A stretch of DNA of 50,776 bases from positions 1 to 50,776 of the forward strand of contig CAMAXY010000015.1 of NCBI GenBank assembly GCA_945862215.1, written 5' to 3'. The notes under the pieces are model-generated. The model saw only the letters and a program-made list of their open reading frames with translations. It searched no databases and had not been told where the DNA came from. The DNA is from Singulisphaera sp. GP187. Lineage in GTDB: Bacteria; Planctomycetota; Phycisphaerae; Phycisphaerales; SM1A02. Shown here piece after piece: positions 1 to 8,685 of the stretch. The translations under genes and the position numbers were made by a program. Each line of letters opens with the position of its first letter. The stretch's first letter is position 1.

Positions 1-1
1 T

Positions 2-1780
2 GTTTTTGCAAACGCGTATGCCAACGCCGCCGATGTCGAGTTTTCTTTTTCTCCACGCGAAACTTGGATTGGGAGTCCATCCATTCTCAAGATCATCGTG
101 CGTGATGGAGATGTGATTGGCGAACCAGTGCTGCCAAAAGTCGCTGGGCTTGATTTCGAGATTCAACCTGGACGCCAGACGATGAACTCGATGCAAATCA
201 TCAATGGCAAGACGACACGCAGCAACACGACGACAATCACAATCATGATTACGCCATCGGTTGCTGGGGTGATCAATATCCCTCCAATCAGCATCGTGGT
301 CGATGGGGTGAAGCACAGTATCGAACCCACATCGATTTCGTCCTCTGTCTCCACAACTGGCGACCTCTTAAGCGCACAAGTCATAGGGAATGCGAAGAGA
401 GCATGGATAGGTCAACCACTCAATGTAACCCTACGCATTCTGGTCAAGCCTTTTCAGAGTCCTGAACATCGCGTGACTCTGGGCGAAGCTGATATGTGGC
501 AATTTATCGATCAGGACCGATCTGATTTTGGGCCATTTATAAAAACGCTTCGAGAAATGATGCAGAATCGACAAAGACCAGTCGGAAACGAACAGCTGAT
601 AGATGGAAAAGCTTATTTGGTCTATGAAATACCAGCGCAAATCATTCCTTCGACGAGTGGCATTCCAGATTTCAGTGAAATTCGAATTGCGTGGAATTAT
701 CCCACTCGCATCAGCGCCGCCCGTGATTTCTTTGGCCGAAATGAACTCTCTGTCTCCTCAACCAAGCCCATCAGTGCCAGCGCATCCGTCGTCAATATCG
801 ACGTGCTTCCATTGCCAACTGAGGGGCAACCAAAGTCTTTTCAGGGTGCAGTTGGTTCTTTCACAATCGATGCTTCTGCCAAGCCTAGCAGTGTCTCCGT
901 TGGAGATCCGATCACGCTTACATTGACAATGACTGATCGTTCCGGAACTCGGAATCTTGAAACAGTGCAACCGCCAAAGTTGGATATTCCCTCGATTCAA
1001 TCTGACTTTCGAATGCCCACAGCGCCACTCGCCGGATCGGTCAAAGGAAACACAAAGACCTTTACTCAAACACTTCGCCCAACTCGAGCGGGTGTCGACA
1101 AGATTCCACCGATCGAATTTTCATGGTTCGATACTGTTGCAGGTGAATATCGAAGTGCATCGACGATGCCGATTGATATCAAAGTTGTCGCATCCGAACG
1201 CATCGCGACAGATGCGATCTTGGGAACTTCAGCAGGCGCAACCACACCTGCGAAACAACTCACTGCAACCGAGGGTGGACTGACGGCGAATGTTGCGCCA
1301 ACCCTTGCAATGGTTCGGGATCAATCACGCAGCATTGGTTTTCTTGCAGGAATTGCAATGTTTTTGACTCCTCCAATTGCCTGCGCTGCGATCTTGCTTC
1401 TGCGACGTCGAAGCGATCGATATGCAGGCGACGTGGCATTTGCGAAAGAGCAAGGTGCGCGAGGTGCTGCGAATAAACGACTTGCTGTCGGGGATGGCGC
1501 AACTGCACTTGTCGGATACATCGCTGATCGCATCAATCAACCCAGCGGAACCGTCACTCGCGCAGAAGCGCGAAGTTCGATGACGGCTGCGAACGCCTCG
1601 ACCGAGTTGCTGGAAAGAGTCGATCGACTTCTGGCACAATTCGAGCGCTCTCGTTTTTCGGCGGGGAATGATTCTGGTGTCTCTTCCGAATCGGTCACGG
1701 AAGCAAAGTCGTGCATTCAAGGACTTGAGAAACTTGACTGGCGCAAGGCGCGTGCCGCACATATGGAGAATCGATCATGA
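2..1780 (+). CDS. batD: BatD-like (oxygen-tolerance family) membrane protein, 5' partial
   Basis: The reading frame is open from the first bases of the window, so the N-terminus lies outside. The product is a chain of beta-rich, Ig-like periplasmic modules, including a first segment that begins with the BatD-style pattern VEFSFSPRETWIG, followed near 1330-1410 by one transmembrane helix and a basic, alpha-helical cytoplasmic tail. This layout (extracytoplasmic beta modules, one TM, cytosolic tail) is that of the BatD/oxygen tolerance family, which is thought to act with BatA/BatB von Willebrand A proteins and a MoxR ATPase. Its stop overlaps the start of the next gene in ATGA (1777-1780), and that gene is BatE-like, which supports the call. 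The batA/batB genes would be expected just upstream of the window. The biochemical role is unknown even in studied relatives. Confidence 0.8.
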   Translation, partial: VFANAYANAADVEFSFSPRETWIGSPSILKIIVRDGDVIGEPVLPKVAGLDFEIQPGRQTMNSMQIINGKTTRSNTTTITIMITPSVAGVINIPPISIVVDGVKHSIEPTSISSSVSTTGDLLSAQVIGNAKRAWIGQPLNVTLRILVKPFQSPEHRVTLGEADMWQFIDQDRSDFGPFIKTLREMMQNRQRPVGNEQLIDGKAYLVYEIPAQIIPSTSGIPDFSEIRIAWNYPTRISAARDFFGRNELSVSSTKPISASASVVNIDVLPLPTEGQPKSFQGAVGSFTIDASAKPSSVSVGDPITLTLTMTDRSGTRNLETVQPPKLDIPSIQSDFRMPTAPLAGSVKGNTKTFTQTLRPTRAGVDKIPPIEFSWFDTVAGEYRSASTMPIDIKVVASERIATDAILGTSAGATTPAKQLTATEGGLTANVAPTLAMVRDQSRSIGFLAGIAMFLTPPIACAAILLLRRRSDRYAGDVAFAKEQGARGAANKRLAVGDGATALVGYIADRINQPSGTVTRAEARSSMTAANASTELLERVDRLLAQFERSRFSAGNDSGVSSESVTEAKSCIQGLEKLDWRKARAAHMENRS

Positions 1781-2670
1781 AATTTTTCCCCCTTCATGAT
1801 TCACTACGAAACTTTGTTGCGTTCTCTGTTGTCGTCCTCTCAATGACAACATTCGCTCAGGCACAAGTCTTATCGACTCCACGGGTCAGTGACGAAACCA
1901 ACCTCGTGATCGCAACTGAAGCCCAGAGTAAATATGATGAGGCGACAACATTGGTTGTCAACGATCCAGAACACGCACGCGAACTTTTCAGCGAATCTGC
2001 TGGAAAGTTTCAGCGCATTGTCGACAGCGGAATCTCCAACGGAGAACTCTTTTTCAATCTGGGAAATGCGCTTGTGCAATCCAATGATCTTGGCAGAGCA
2101 ATCGGTGCGTATCTTGAAGCTCAGCGACTCTTGCCGGGAGATGCACGAATTGAAGCGAATCTTGCTCATGCACGATCTCTCGTCGCAACGAATGCGACGT
2201 CCACTGCAGAAAACGAACCACTGGATAAAGTCGCGGCACTTTGGAAAGTGGTCGGATTTCCAACACGCGTCTGGGCAGCTTTCATTTCATGGACATTGGT
2301 TTGGTCCATTATCGTTGCTGGCATTCTCTGCGGATGGACAACTCGAGTGCCGTGGCGTCCCCTGCTGATTTGTGTCTCTGCGATCTGTATTGGAATTTCT
2401 CTGACGGTCGGAGTCGACGCTCTTCGACGAGAAATTAATCCACTAGGCGTGCTTATCAACGATCAGGTTGTTGTGCGCAAGGGTAACGGCGAAGGCTTCG
2501 CGCCTGCGTTCACCGAACCACTTAATCGTGGAGCAGAATTCACGATGATTGAAATGCGCCCGGGTTGGTATCGAATTCGATTGACCGACGGTCAATCAGG
2601 ATGGGTCAAGACCTCTGACGCACAAGTTGCAGGCGAAGTCTCAGGCGAACTCGCTCGCGCGAGTGAATAA
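1777..2670 (+). CDS. batE: BatE-like TPR and SH3-domain membrane protein
   Basis: This 297-residue protein starts with a signal peptide or anchor (about residues 12-30, ending near AQAQ). TPR-like helices follow at about 50-135, including FFNLGNALVQSNDLGRAIGA. Two transmembrane helices lie at about 165-215 and a bacterial SH3-like module at about 222-285 (PGWYRIRLTDGQSGWV). TPR plus SH3 after a BatD gene is the usual composition of BatE. The start ATG lies inside the ATGA overlap with batD, implying translational coupling. It probably scaffolds a Bat complex at the membrane through peptide or partner binding. The SH3 part could instead contact peptidoglycan. The gene is followed by the tRNA-Ser terminator hairpin on the opposite strand, which may also slow transcription from this side. 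Confidence 0.75.
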   Translation: MKFFPLHDSLRNFVAFSVVVLSMTTFAQAQVLSTPRVSDETNLVIATEAQSKYDEATTLVVNDPEHARELFSESAGKFQRIVDSGISNGELFFNLGNALVQSNDLGRAIGAYLEAQRLLPGDARIEANLAHARSLVATNATSTAENEPLDKVAALWKVVGFPTRVWAAFISWTLVWSIIVAGILCGWTTRVPWRPLLICVSAICIGISLTVGVDALRREINPLGVLINDQVVVRKGNGEGFAPAFTEPLNRGAEFTMIEMRPGWYRIRLTDGQSGWVKTSDAQVAGEVSGELARASE

Positions 2671-2672
2671 AA

Positions 2673-2692
2673 AAATCCGCACCTGCGGATTT
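2673..2692 (-). terminator. Rho-independent terminator of tRNA-Ser
   Basis: An 8-bp perfect stem (2673-2680 with 2685-2692, ACCT loop on the + strand) is followed on the minus strand by a run of T. It lies 6 bases past the 3' end of tRNA-Ser. On the + strand the stem is followed by A residues, so it should act mainly on minus-strand transcripts. Confidence 0.75.
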
Positions 2693-2698
2693 AAAAAC

Positions 2699-2785
2699 GG
2701 AGAGGGTGAGATTCGAACTCACGGTGAGCACGAGGCCCACACTAGTTTTCGAGACTAGCTCCTTCAACCGCTCGGACACCTCTCC
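2699..2785 (-). tRNA. tRNA-Ser (anticodon CGA)
   Basis: The 87-nt minus-strand sequence folds as a class II tRNA. The acceptor pairs GGAGAGG with CCTCTCC. The anticodon stem CTAGT/ACTAG encloses loop CTCGAAA (anticodon CGA, reading UCG). A long variable arm of about 6 bp and the T arm GTGAG-TTCGAAT-CTCAC follow. The long variable arm is the hallmark of tRNA-Ser. No CCA is encoded, consistent with a CCA-adding-type enzyme at 20256-21506. The gene has its own terminator just downstream. Confidence 0.97.
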
Positions 2786-2812
2786 AGGTACTACAATTAT
2801 CGCCTTTAATCC

Positions 2813-3208
2813 TCAGCCTGTCCAATTGCTCAAAAGCGTGGTGAGGTCGTTCCCGTTGACAATTCCATCATGATTTATATCCGCAGGCCCGCTGTTTGTT
2901 CCCGATGCGGAGAGTAATGTCGTGATATCTAGGCCATTCACAACTTGATCGCCATTCAGATCAAGAGGAAACTGCGTCGGTGTTTGAACTGCGGCATTGC
3001 TTGTTGCGAAAATCATCTCGGTCATATCAAGATGCAGAGGAAACGCTACGGCTGGAAGCAGATAGGACGCTGCGGCAGCTTGAGTTTTTCCCATTCTCGC
3101 TTGCACAATAATTGATCCGCCACCAAAGTTTGCATCTGTATGTGCAACGGTTACAGAAGGAAATGTTCCCGCTATTCCACATTCGTCAGGGTCAATGCAA
3201 ACAGAAGG
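2813..3208 (-). pseudogene. Remnant of a secreted dockerin-domain protein (C-terminal part only)
   Basis: On the minus strand the frame is open from a stop at 3209-3211 to the stop at 2813. It reads as the tail of a larger protein: a stretch with SIIVQARMGKTQAAAASYLL, then a two-repeat dockerin-like domain (DLNGDQVVNGLDITTLL ... DINHDGIVNGNDLTTLLSNW). The only start candidates in frame (GTG at 3106, ATG at 3094) would give fewer than 100 residues, lack a signal peptide and begin inside what looks like a domain. The two dockerin repeats match those of the three full-length secreted proteins at 41053-46087. I read this as the 3' end of a decayed gene between rpoZ and tRNA-Ser, although expression of a small dockerin-only protein cannot be excluded. 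Confidence 0.6.
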
Positions 3209-3271
3209 TCAACTTTAACCTTGGAGGTGTACTTTTATTTTATTTCAGGCTCGTTTCGAGCGAAAGCTGGC

Positions 3272-3499
3272 TTATTTTGTTGGGTAAGACTTCACAATGC
3301 CGGACTTTTCCCAGTCAATCGTGATCTTGTCAGTAGCAATTTCTTCGATGACGACCTCAAAGTCGCTTCGGCCATCACGCTCAACGAGCGGACGAGCACC
3401 ATTGATCAACTCCGCAATGCGACGCTGAATCAGCGCAGTAAACTTGAAACGACCTCCAACTTTTTCAACAATATCATCGCTTTTTAATGCTTCGTTCAT
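3272..3499 (-). CDS. rpoZ: DNA-directed RNA polymerase omega subunit
   Basis: This 75-residue protein carries the omega-family core: an N-terminal DDIVEKVGGRF segment followed by KFTALIQRRIAELINGAR. Omega binds the beta' C-terminus and helps assemble core RNA polymerase. Its length fits short omega subunits. The ATG at 3499 has a GGAG ribosome-binding site about 8 bases upstream, and a sigma-70-like promoter lies at 3528-3556. The usual partner gmk is not next to it here. Downstream on the same strand are only the dockerin remnant and tRNA-Ser, so it is probably monocistronic. Confidence 0.92.
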   Translation of the reverse strand: MNEALKSDDIVEKVGGRFKFTALIQRRIAELINGARPLVERDGRSDFEVVIEEIATDKITIDWEKSGIVKSYPTK

Positions 3500-3527
3500 A
3501 GTGTGTGCTCCAAATGGTTAGCCCATT

Positions 3528-3556
3528 AGTATAGCGATCCCTGGCGTTGAAAGCAA
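3528..3556 (-). promoter_or_regulatory. Sigma-70-like promoter for rpoZ
   Basis: On the minus strand, TTGCTT (3551-3556) and TATACT (3528-3533) are separated by exactly 17 bp. A start site near 3521 would give a leader of about 20 nt that includes the GGAG ribosome-binding site of rpoZ. This is the best -35/-10 pair I can see in the window. Confidence 0.6.
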
Positions 3557-3584
3557 CCCGCAAAGCAGACCATTTAGACACGCA

Positions 3585-5417
3585 ATGAAATCAAGTCCGT
3601 CAATTCACCACTTTTTCCGCCGAATGGGGAACGCCCTTCGACTCGGTCAAGATTGGCACGTGCTGATTCTGGCTGCAATCTGTGGCATATCTATCGGAGC
3701 ACTTGCTTTGGTTTTCATCGGAACTATGAACTGGCTTCTGAGGCAACTCGATCAATTTGCATCGCAAGGAACAACTCAGCTTTGGATTGCGATCGCCATG
3801 CCCCTCGCTGGTGCAGCGATTACGGTCATCGTTTTTCGTATTTTTCCGAGTTCCTTCAAGGGCCATGGTGTCTCGCGTGTCATGCTCGCCGTACATCGAC
3901 AAAAATCTGTATTACCACTGAGCCTTGCGCCAAGGCAATGGATTGGATCAACGGCAACGATCAGTTCTGGCGGTTCTGCAGGACCAGAAGGTCCGATCGT
4001 GGCAATCGGTTCTGCAATCGGTTCAACTTTCGCTTCGTGGCTCGATTTGGATGCAGGGAGAAGAACAACGCTGCTTGGTTGCGGAGCGGCTGCGGGACTT
4101 TCAGCTGTCTTCGGCGCTCCACTCGCGGGAGTTTTCTTCGTGCTTGAAGTCATCCTTCGAGACTTTACTGCCAGAACATTCACGCCAATCGTGATCGCAT
4201 CCGTAACCGCCGCTGCGACGGCCCAAACAATTTTGCAATCTCCTGATCCAATTTTCGGTATCGCTCTCATTCATATCGATCAAACTCCGATGCTCTTGTC
4301 GCAGACTCCACAATATGCATTGTTGGGCGTGATCATTGGAATTTGTGCTGCAGGTTTCGCAGTTGGTATGAAATCTGCACATCGTGCATTCAACCTTCTT
4401 CGCATTCCGCCGCTCGTCAAGCCTCTTATTGGCGCAGCGCTGCTTGTCGCATGTGGCGTGGCGTGGACATTGCTGCATCAACAACGATCGCCGATCACGA
4501 CAATCGCAGCAAATGCAGGAGAATTGCCACCATTTTATGGCAATGGATATAAGTTGATCGAGAGTCTGCTGAGCGAACCAATCGGAACCGAAACCAGTGC
4601 GCTGGTGCTCTTTGGTTCGCTTGCTCTGCTTATGATTCTCAAAGCGATCGCCACAGCATTTACGCTGGGTTCTGGTGGTGCGGGTGGACTCTTTGCGCCT
4701 GGACTTGTTCTTGGTGCAATTCTTGGAGCGGCATACAGCGCATTGACGGTTCTGGTGCCTGCGCTGCCGGATGTCTCCCCCACTCATGGAGTTCTGGTGG
4801 GAATGGGCGCATTTGTTGCAGCTGGCGCCCATGCACCGCTTGCAGGAGCTTTTCTTGTCTATGAACTGACTCACTCCTATGCAATTCTCTTGCCGCTTCT
4901 GTTGGCAGCAGTGATCGCAACTGTCGCGGCACGATTGGTCTATCCAAACAGTATTTACACCGCAGAACTTGCCGCGTTCAACATTCGATTGAGTTTTGTT
5001 GCGGATCATTCAATCTTGCGAAGCACATTGATTCGAGATCTTTCACTGTTGCCTTCGGTGCCAGTGCTTGCAAGCGATTCTGCAGAAATGTTGATTGAGA
5101 TCGGCGAACGAAATGCAGTTCATAATTTTCCTGTCGTCGATCGTGATGGGCGATATCACGGATTCGTCTGCGGTAGCGATGTGCGCTCTGCGCTCGTCTA
5201 TCGAGATGCGCTTCGACTCTTGACGGTTGCTGAACTTGAACGGACAGACTTTGCTCCACTTGAATCCGATGACACGCTCGACACTGCGCTGCAAAGATTT
5301 TCACGCCACGAAACACAAGCGCTTCCTGTGATTGATGCACAAACTCGAAAGCCCATTGGACTGATCAGCCGCAGTCAAATTATGGCTGTCTATAACAGCG
5401 CAGTGGGAGTGCAATGA
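3585..5417 (+). CDS. ClC-family chloride channel or antiporter with CBS domains
   Basis: This 610-residue polytopic protein has the ClC signatures. GSAGPEGP lies near residue 130 and its Glu corresponds to the gating glutamate. GCGAAAGLSAVFGAPLAG lies near 165-182, and the GGLFAP selectivity-filter motif near 363-368 is inside a glycine-rich segment. After the membrane domain, about residues 465-600 form a CBS pair (PVVDRDGRYHGFVCGSDVR ... LPVIDAQTRKPIGLISRSQ) that in relatives binds adenine nucleotides and regulates transport. It moves chloride, possibly with proton counter-transport. I did not locate the internal proton glutamate, so channel versus antiporter is open. Its stop overlaps the rnpA start in ATGA, an unusual partner for a ClC gene. 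Confidence 0.93.
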   Translation: MKSSPSIHHFFRRMGNALRLGQDWHVLILAAICGISIGALALVFIGTMNWLLRQLDQFASQGTTQLWIAIAMPLAGAAITVIVFRIFPSSFKGHGVSRVMLAVHRQKSVLPLSLAPRQWIGSTATISSGGSAGPEGPIVAIGSAIGSTFASWLDLDAGRRTTLLGCGAAAGLSAVFGAPLAGVFFVLEVILRDFTARTFTPIVIASVTAAATAQTILQSPDPIFGIALIHIDQTPMLLSQTPQYALLGVIIGICAAGFAVGMKSAHRAFNLLRIPPLVKPLIGAALLVACGVAWTLLHQQRSPITTIAANAGELPPFYGNGYKLIESLLSEPIGTETSALVLFGSLALLMILKAIATAFTLGSGGAGGLFAPGLVLGAILGAAYSALTVLVPALPDVSPTHGVLVGMGAFVAAGAHAPLAGAFLVYELTHSYAILLPLLLAAVIATVAARLVYPNSIYTAELAAFNIRLSFVADHSILRSTLIRDLSLLPSVPVLASDSAEMLIEIGERNAVHNFPVVDRDGRYHGFVCGSDVRSALVYRDALRLLTVAELERTDFAPLESDDTLDTALQRFSRHETQALPVIDAQTRKPIGLISRSQIMAVYNSAVGVQ

Positions 5418-5791
5418 AACCCAGGCGACATCGTGCGGGAGCGTCTTTTCGGCTCTCATCCGCTGTTGAGTTTGCCAGCGTTTTTGCCCGCAAAGCACGA
5501 CGCGATCTCGGATGGATCATCCTCCACGCTGCCCCCAATGATCTCGGCCGCACACGACTCGGGCTTTCTATCGGAACACGCGTTGGAAAAGCAGTTCGGC
5601 GCGTTCAAGTCAAGCGAATGATTCGAGAGGCATTTCGTTTGATTCGAACTGAAATTCCACCGGGTATGGATGTTGTGGTCTCTGCAAGATCTCATCCAGA
5701 TCGACCGCTTGCGGATTACAAGCATGCAATCTTGGAAGAATCGAAGCGACTTGCTATTCAACTGAAATTGAAGGATCCACGCAGCGAATGA
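5414..5791 (+). CDS. rnpA: Ribonuclease P protein component
   Basis: This 125-residue basic protein has the RnpA core: FRLSSAVEFASVF at the N-terminus, then GLSIGTRVGKAVRRVQVKR and the RNR-type motif KRMIREAFRLIR, then MDVVVSAR. It binds the catalytic RNase P RNA and helps remove 5' leaders from pre-tRNAs. The start overlaps the end of the ClC gene in ATGA (5414-5417). In most bacteria rnpA lies between rpmH and yidD/yidC in one operon. Here rpmH and yidC are absent and yidD sits just downstream but on the opposite strand, 13 bases away. Confidence 0.93.
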   Translation: MKPRRHRAGASFRLSSAVEFASVFARKARRDLGWIILHAAPNDLGRTRLGLSIGTRVGKAVRRVQVKRMIREAFRLIRTEIPPGMDVVVSARSHPDRPLADYKHAILEESKRLAIQLKLKDPRSE

Positions 5792-5804
5792 ATGATTCGT
5801 GCAT

Positions 5805-6047
5805 TTATGGAACAGGATCGTCACCGCATCCGCCCCATGGATGACACCGAGCAAGACGACGAAAAGTCAGCCATCCCCCACTCCACGCGCCATGACGAAT
5901 AAATGCTTCGGTTGCATAGATCGAACATGAAGGATAAAAACGACATCGGCCTCCAAAGACTGGAGAGAGCACGATTTGATACAAGCGAATCAATGCGATG
6001 CAAATTCGCGCAAAGAAAGATGGGCGCGCAAGCGAAGGCGCTGTCAC
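5805..6047 (-). CDS. yidD: YidD, membrane protein insertion efficiency factor
   Basis: This 80-residue protein has the YidD signature: an amphipathic helix with [24 protein letters not shown], then a second half ending [18 protein letters not shown]. The conserved cysteines (CRFYPSC and CHPWGGCG) are present. YidD assists the YidC insertase. I chose the GTG at 6047 because it forms a GTGA overlap (6044-6047) with the stop of the upstream FAH-family gene. The longer open frame to 6413 runs inside that gene and is a shadow. It is convergent with rnpA, which breaks the usual rnpA-yidD-yidC order. Confidence 0.9.
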   Translation of the reverse strand: MTAPSLARPSFFARICIALIRLYQIVLSPVFGGRCRFYPSCSIYATEAFIRHGAWSGGWLTFRRLARCHPWGGCGDDPVP

Positions 6048-6730
6048 GACGATTCGATCACGGGGTTTGTCAATGTGCCAACAGATTCGATTGATATCTC
6101 TACAACATCTCCATGCTGCAAGTAACGCGGCGGATTTCGCGCGTGCCCGACGCCATGAGGAGATCCCGTGAGAATGATTGTTCCTTTCAAGAGCGTCATG
6201 CCGCGTGAAAGATCGCTGATCAGTTTGGAAACAGAAAAGATCATGTTGGAAGTTGATGAATCCTGCATCAGTTCTCCAGAAACTCGGGTTTGAATCCGAA
6301 GATTCTGCGGGTCTTTTATATTGCTTGCAGAAGTGATCTTGCTGAGAGGACAAAATGTGTCGAAACTCTTGCCTCGACTGAATTGCCCACCTGCTCCTTG
6401 ATTTTGCCACCATCGCGCGCTGACATCATTCGCGACTGCATATCCCTCGACCATTCCAAGTGCATCTGCTTGAGAAACTTCACGGCAATTTGCGCCAAGA
6501 ATCACTGCTAATTCTCCTTCGAAATCGACCTGCGGTCCCCCCTCACGGCAAATTGCGGGAATGATGATCGGTGCCCCATCTGAGATCACGCAGGCTGGAT
6601 TCTTAAAGAAGACGATCGGTCGTGTTGGGATAGTTCCGCCCATTTCCTTGGCGTGATCTGCATAATTGCGACCAATGGCCAAGATTGCTGGCGGTAAAAA
6701 TACGTAAGGAGAGATAGGTGAATGAGTCAT
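6044..6730 (-). CDS. Fumarylacetoacetate hydrolase-family protein
   Basis: This 228-residue protein is a complete single FAH domain. It has NYADHAKEM near 22-30, the metal ligands in DFEGELAVI (E71 and E73) and NDVSAR (D102), then [10 protein letters not shown] (121-130) and the late TGSPHGVG motif. The family acts on 2-oxo or beta-diketo acids with a divalent metal, for example acylpyruvate hydrolysis, oxaloacetate decarboxylation or isomerisation. The sequence does not say which. It is coupled at both ends by 4-base overlaps (ATGA at 6727-6730, GTGA at 6044-6047), so it travels in the long minus-strand operon with yidD. Its link to that operon's membrane functions is unclear. Confidence 0.88.
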   Translation of the reverse strand: MTHSPISPYVFLPPAILAIGRNYADHAKEMGGTIPTRPIVFFKNPACVISDGAPIIIPAICREGGPQVDFEGELAVILGANCREVSQADALGMVEGYAVANDVSARWWQNQGAGGQFSRGKSFDTFCPLSKITSASNIKDPQNLRIQTRVSGELMQDSSTSNMIFSVSKLISDLSRGMTLLKGTIILTGSPHGVGHARNPPRYLQHGDVVEISIESVGTLTNPVIESS

Positions 6731-8682
6731 TTCAATTCCGCAGTCGAGCGTTTGGAAGTCTCGCCCTCAGTTCCCCGCTTCGCGGCTTCGGCGGCCATGG
6801 CTTGGCGATATGGTTCCATGTCTGGAGGCTCGGGGAGTAATTGAGAAAACGGAGCCAACTGAGATAAAGGGTCATTCAAAAATTCTGCTTCGAGTGCCGC
6901 CTTTACAAGATCGAAGACCATACGTCGCTCAGGTTCTCCCGCGCGATTATAGATCGTCAATCGATCGACAAGTGGTTGTGAAGGATCCATCAGTACGTTG
7001 GAAAAAACATCTCGAACACTCGTTCGAAGATTTCCAATGAGATCAGCCATGCGCCGCTCACCAAATTTATTGACAAAGTCTGAATATTGATTCCCTTGAA
7101 AATATTCTGTGAGATCACGGGCAAACTTGACTGCTTCTTCAAGCACCTTCGGCCGATTCATAAGTAATCCCTCTCGGAATCCTCGTGTTAACGCTGCATA
7201 GACATCGCTTCGGGCAACATCTGGCGCTCCAACATATTCGCCATATGTTGCATTTTGAACAAATGTTTCAAGCGGAGCCTCATATTTATTGTTTGGGATT
7301 AGACCGCCTCGACCAAACAAATTATCAAGCTTGGTCAAAATAGTTTGAGCACCGTCATAGTCGCCAAAACGAAACAGTTCGCGCACCTCCTGTGACATGA
7401 AGTTTTGATAAAAGTCACAAAATGAATCGCCTCCACCTCCACGAGTACCAAAGTGTTTGCGATAGAGTTCTCCAAAATACTTGTCGATTGCTTTGATCCA
7501 ACGAGGATCATTCAGCCTGCCAGGATTGTCATTGCTGAATGGGTCATAGTGCATCAATCCTGTTCGAGCGAGTGCCTGCATCGCCTGAATATTCAGGCGA
7601 TCGTTGTTGAGCACCTTATAAATATCTTCTTCATTCGTCGTTCTTTTTGCCGCAGTTGTCGATCCCTTTCGTGCCCAGTAAAAGGCATGCGATTGAGGAT
7701 GACGCCAATCAAATGGACCGAAGTCACGTGTGTATTCCCACATGAGGGCTGGATCCATGTTGTAAGCCTCGCGCAAAACCTTCTTCCGTAGGAAAGGGAG
7801 AAATGCCTCCATGGCTGGCTTAAACTCTGGCTTCGAAAAAATCGTGTCGTATGCGGTATAGACCGGATCATTTTTACGAAATGTCGCTTCAAGACCGAGA
7901 ATTTTCGCATAGCGACTGTCTTGAACGGATTGCCATCGACCAATGTTCTTTAGAAAATCACTGTCGAGTTGAAATTGAAACTTCTGGTCGAAACCAGACA
8001 TACTTCCCCTCAATTGATCCACCATCACCTTGACAGATGGATCCTTGATTTCCAATTCTTCAAGGGAATCCGGAGCATCCTTGATCGCCGCGATCCATGC
8101 AATCCGATCCTGATGTGAAGCTGGTGGTACTCCCAACAAAAACTGCCAATCACGAGCGAACTCTCGCTTGTAGTACAAGTGAGCATCATCAGAAACTCCG
8201 TCAAGTTTGTGCGCAAACCAGAAGGCAATTTCCTTATGTAAAATCAAGTCATTTGGGTTATAGCGAAGCCCCTGATCACGAACTAAATCAATGCCTGCAC
8301 GGACCCATTCCCAACGCTCGCGAGGCGTATCTGTCATGACGGAAATGTTGTAGGCCATATTGTGGCCTTGAAATGCCCACACATCGCCAAATCGAGGTTG
8401 CAGTTTTGTAATGAGTGAGGCATCAGCCATCGCCTCATAGAAGAGTCCCTTCTCTTTCTGGATATTTGTCTTAATCCAGAGATAATCCACGATGATTCCC
8501 CTCAGTGCGCCAATGGCGGTTCCCAATGCGACGATTGGCGGCGCGCCTTCGATTGAAACATCTGTGTAACGCAGACTCCGTTCGTCACTGACACGCAGAA
8601 TGTCAGGCAATAGACGCCCACCAACGATCACACTGATCGTTGCGAGTAGTACGCATCCAAGTTGGATGAGTCGATCACGCAT
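6727..8682 (-). CDS. Membrane-anchored helical protein of unknown function (651 aa)
   Basis: I do not recognise a named family. A single hydrophobic segment at about residues 8-27 should anchor the protein, and the remaining roughly 620 residues are soluble, helical and rich in Trp, Tyr and Phe. The best conserved-looking part is residues 55-115 (LRGIIVDYLWIKTNIQKEKG, then DVWAFQGHNMAYN), which has a TPR-like helix rhythm. The C-terminus is charged and low in complexity (about 625-651). The gene starts 3 bases after the ABC permease stop and overlaps the FAH gene in ATGA, so it is an integral member of the SPFH/ABC operon. It may be an extracytoplasmic partner of the permease, which is inference from context only. 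Confidence 0.75.
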   Translation of the reverse strand: MRDRLIQLGCVLLATISVIVGGRLLPDILRVSDERSLRYTDVSIEGAPPIVALGTAIGALRGIIVDYLWIKTNIQKEKGLFYEAMADASLITKLQPRFGDVWAFQGHNMAYNISVMTDTPRERWEWVRAGIDLVRDQGLRYNPNDLILHKEIAFWFAHKLDGVSDDAHLYYKREFARDWQFLLGVPPASHQDRIAWIAAIKDAPDSLEELEIKDPSVKVMVDQLRGSMSGFDQKFQFQLDSDFLKNIGRWQSVQDSRYAKILGLEATFRKNDPVYTAYDTIFSKPEFKPAMEAFLPFLRKKVLREAYNMDPALMWEYTRDFGPFDWRHPQSHAFYWARKGSTTAAKRTTNEEDIYKVLNNDRLNIQAMQALARTGLMHYDPFSNDNPGRLNDPRWIKAIDKYFGELYRKHFGTRGGGGDSFCDFYQNFMSQEVRELFRFGDYDGAQTILTKLDNLFGRGGLIPNNKYEAPLETFVQNATYGEYVGAPDVARSDVYAALTRGFREGLLMNRPKVLEEAVKFARDLTEYFQGNQYSDFVNKFGERRMADLIGNLRTSVRDVFSNVLMDPSQPLVDRLTIYNRAGEPERRMVFDLVKAALEAEFLNDPLSQLAPFSQLLPEPPDMEPYRQAMAAEAAKRGTEGETSKRSTAELK

Positions 8683-8685
8683 CGA

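Noticed and set aside
3249-3261. GCTCG-TTT-CGAGC hairpin near the rpoZ end as a terminator
   Set aside because: The stem is only 5 bp and is not followed by a T-run on the strand of rpoZ.
4101-5009. 302-residue minus-strand open frame
   Set aside because: It lies wholly inside the ClC gene. Its composition (many Cys, Arg, Gln) is that of an antisense shadow, with no domain or ribosome-binding site.
6048-6413. N-terminal extension of the yidD frame
   Set aside because: It runs inside the FAH-family gene. YidD proteins are about 80 residues and the GTG at 6047 forms a 4-base overlap with the FAH stop.
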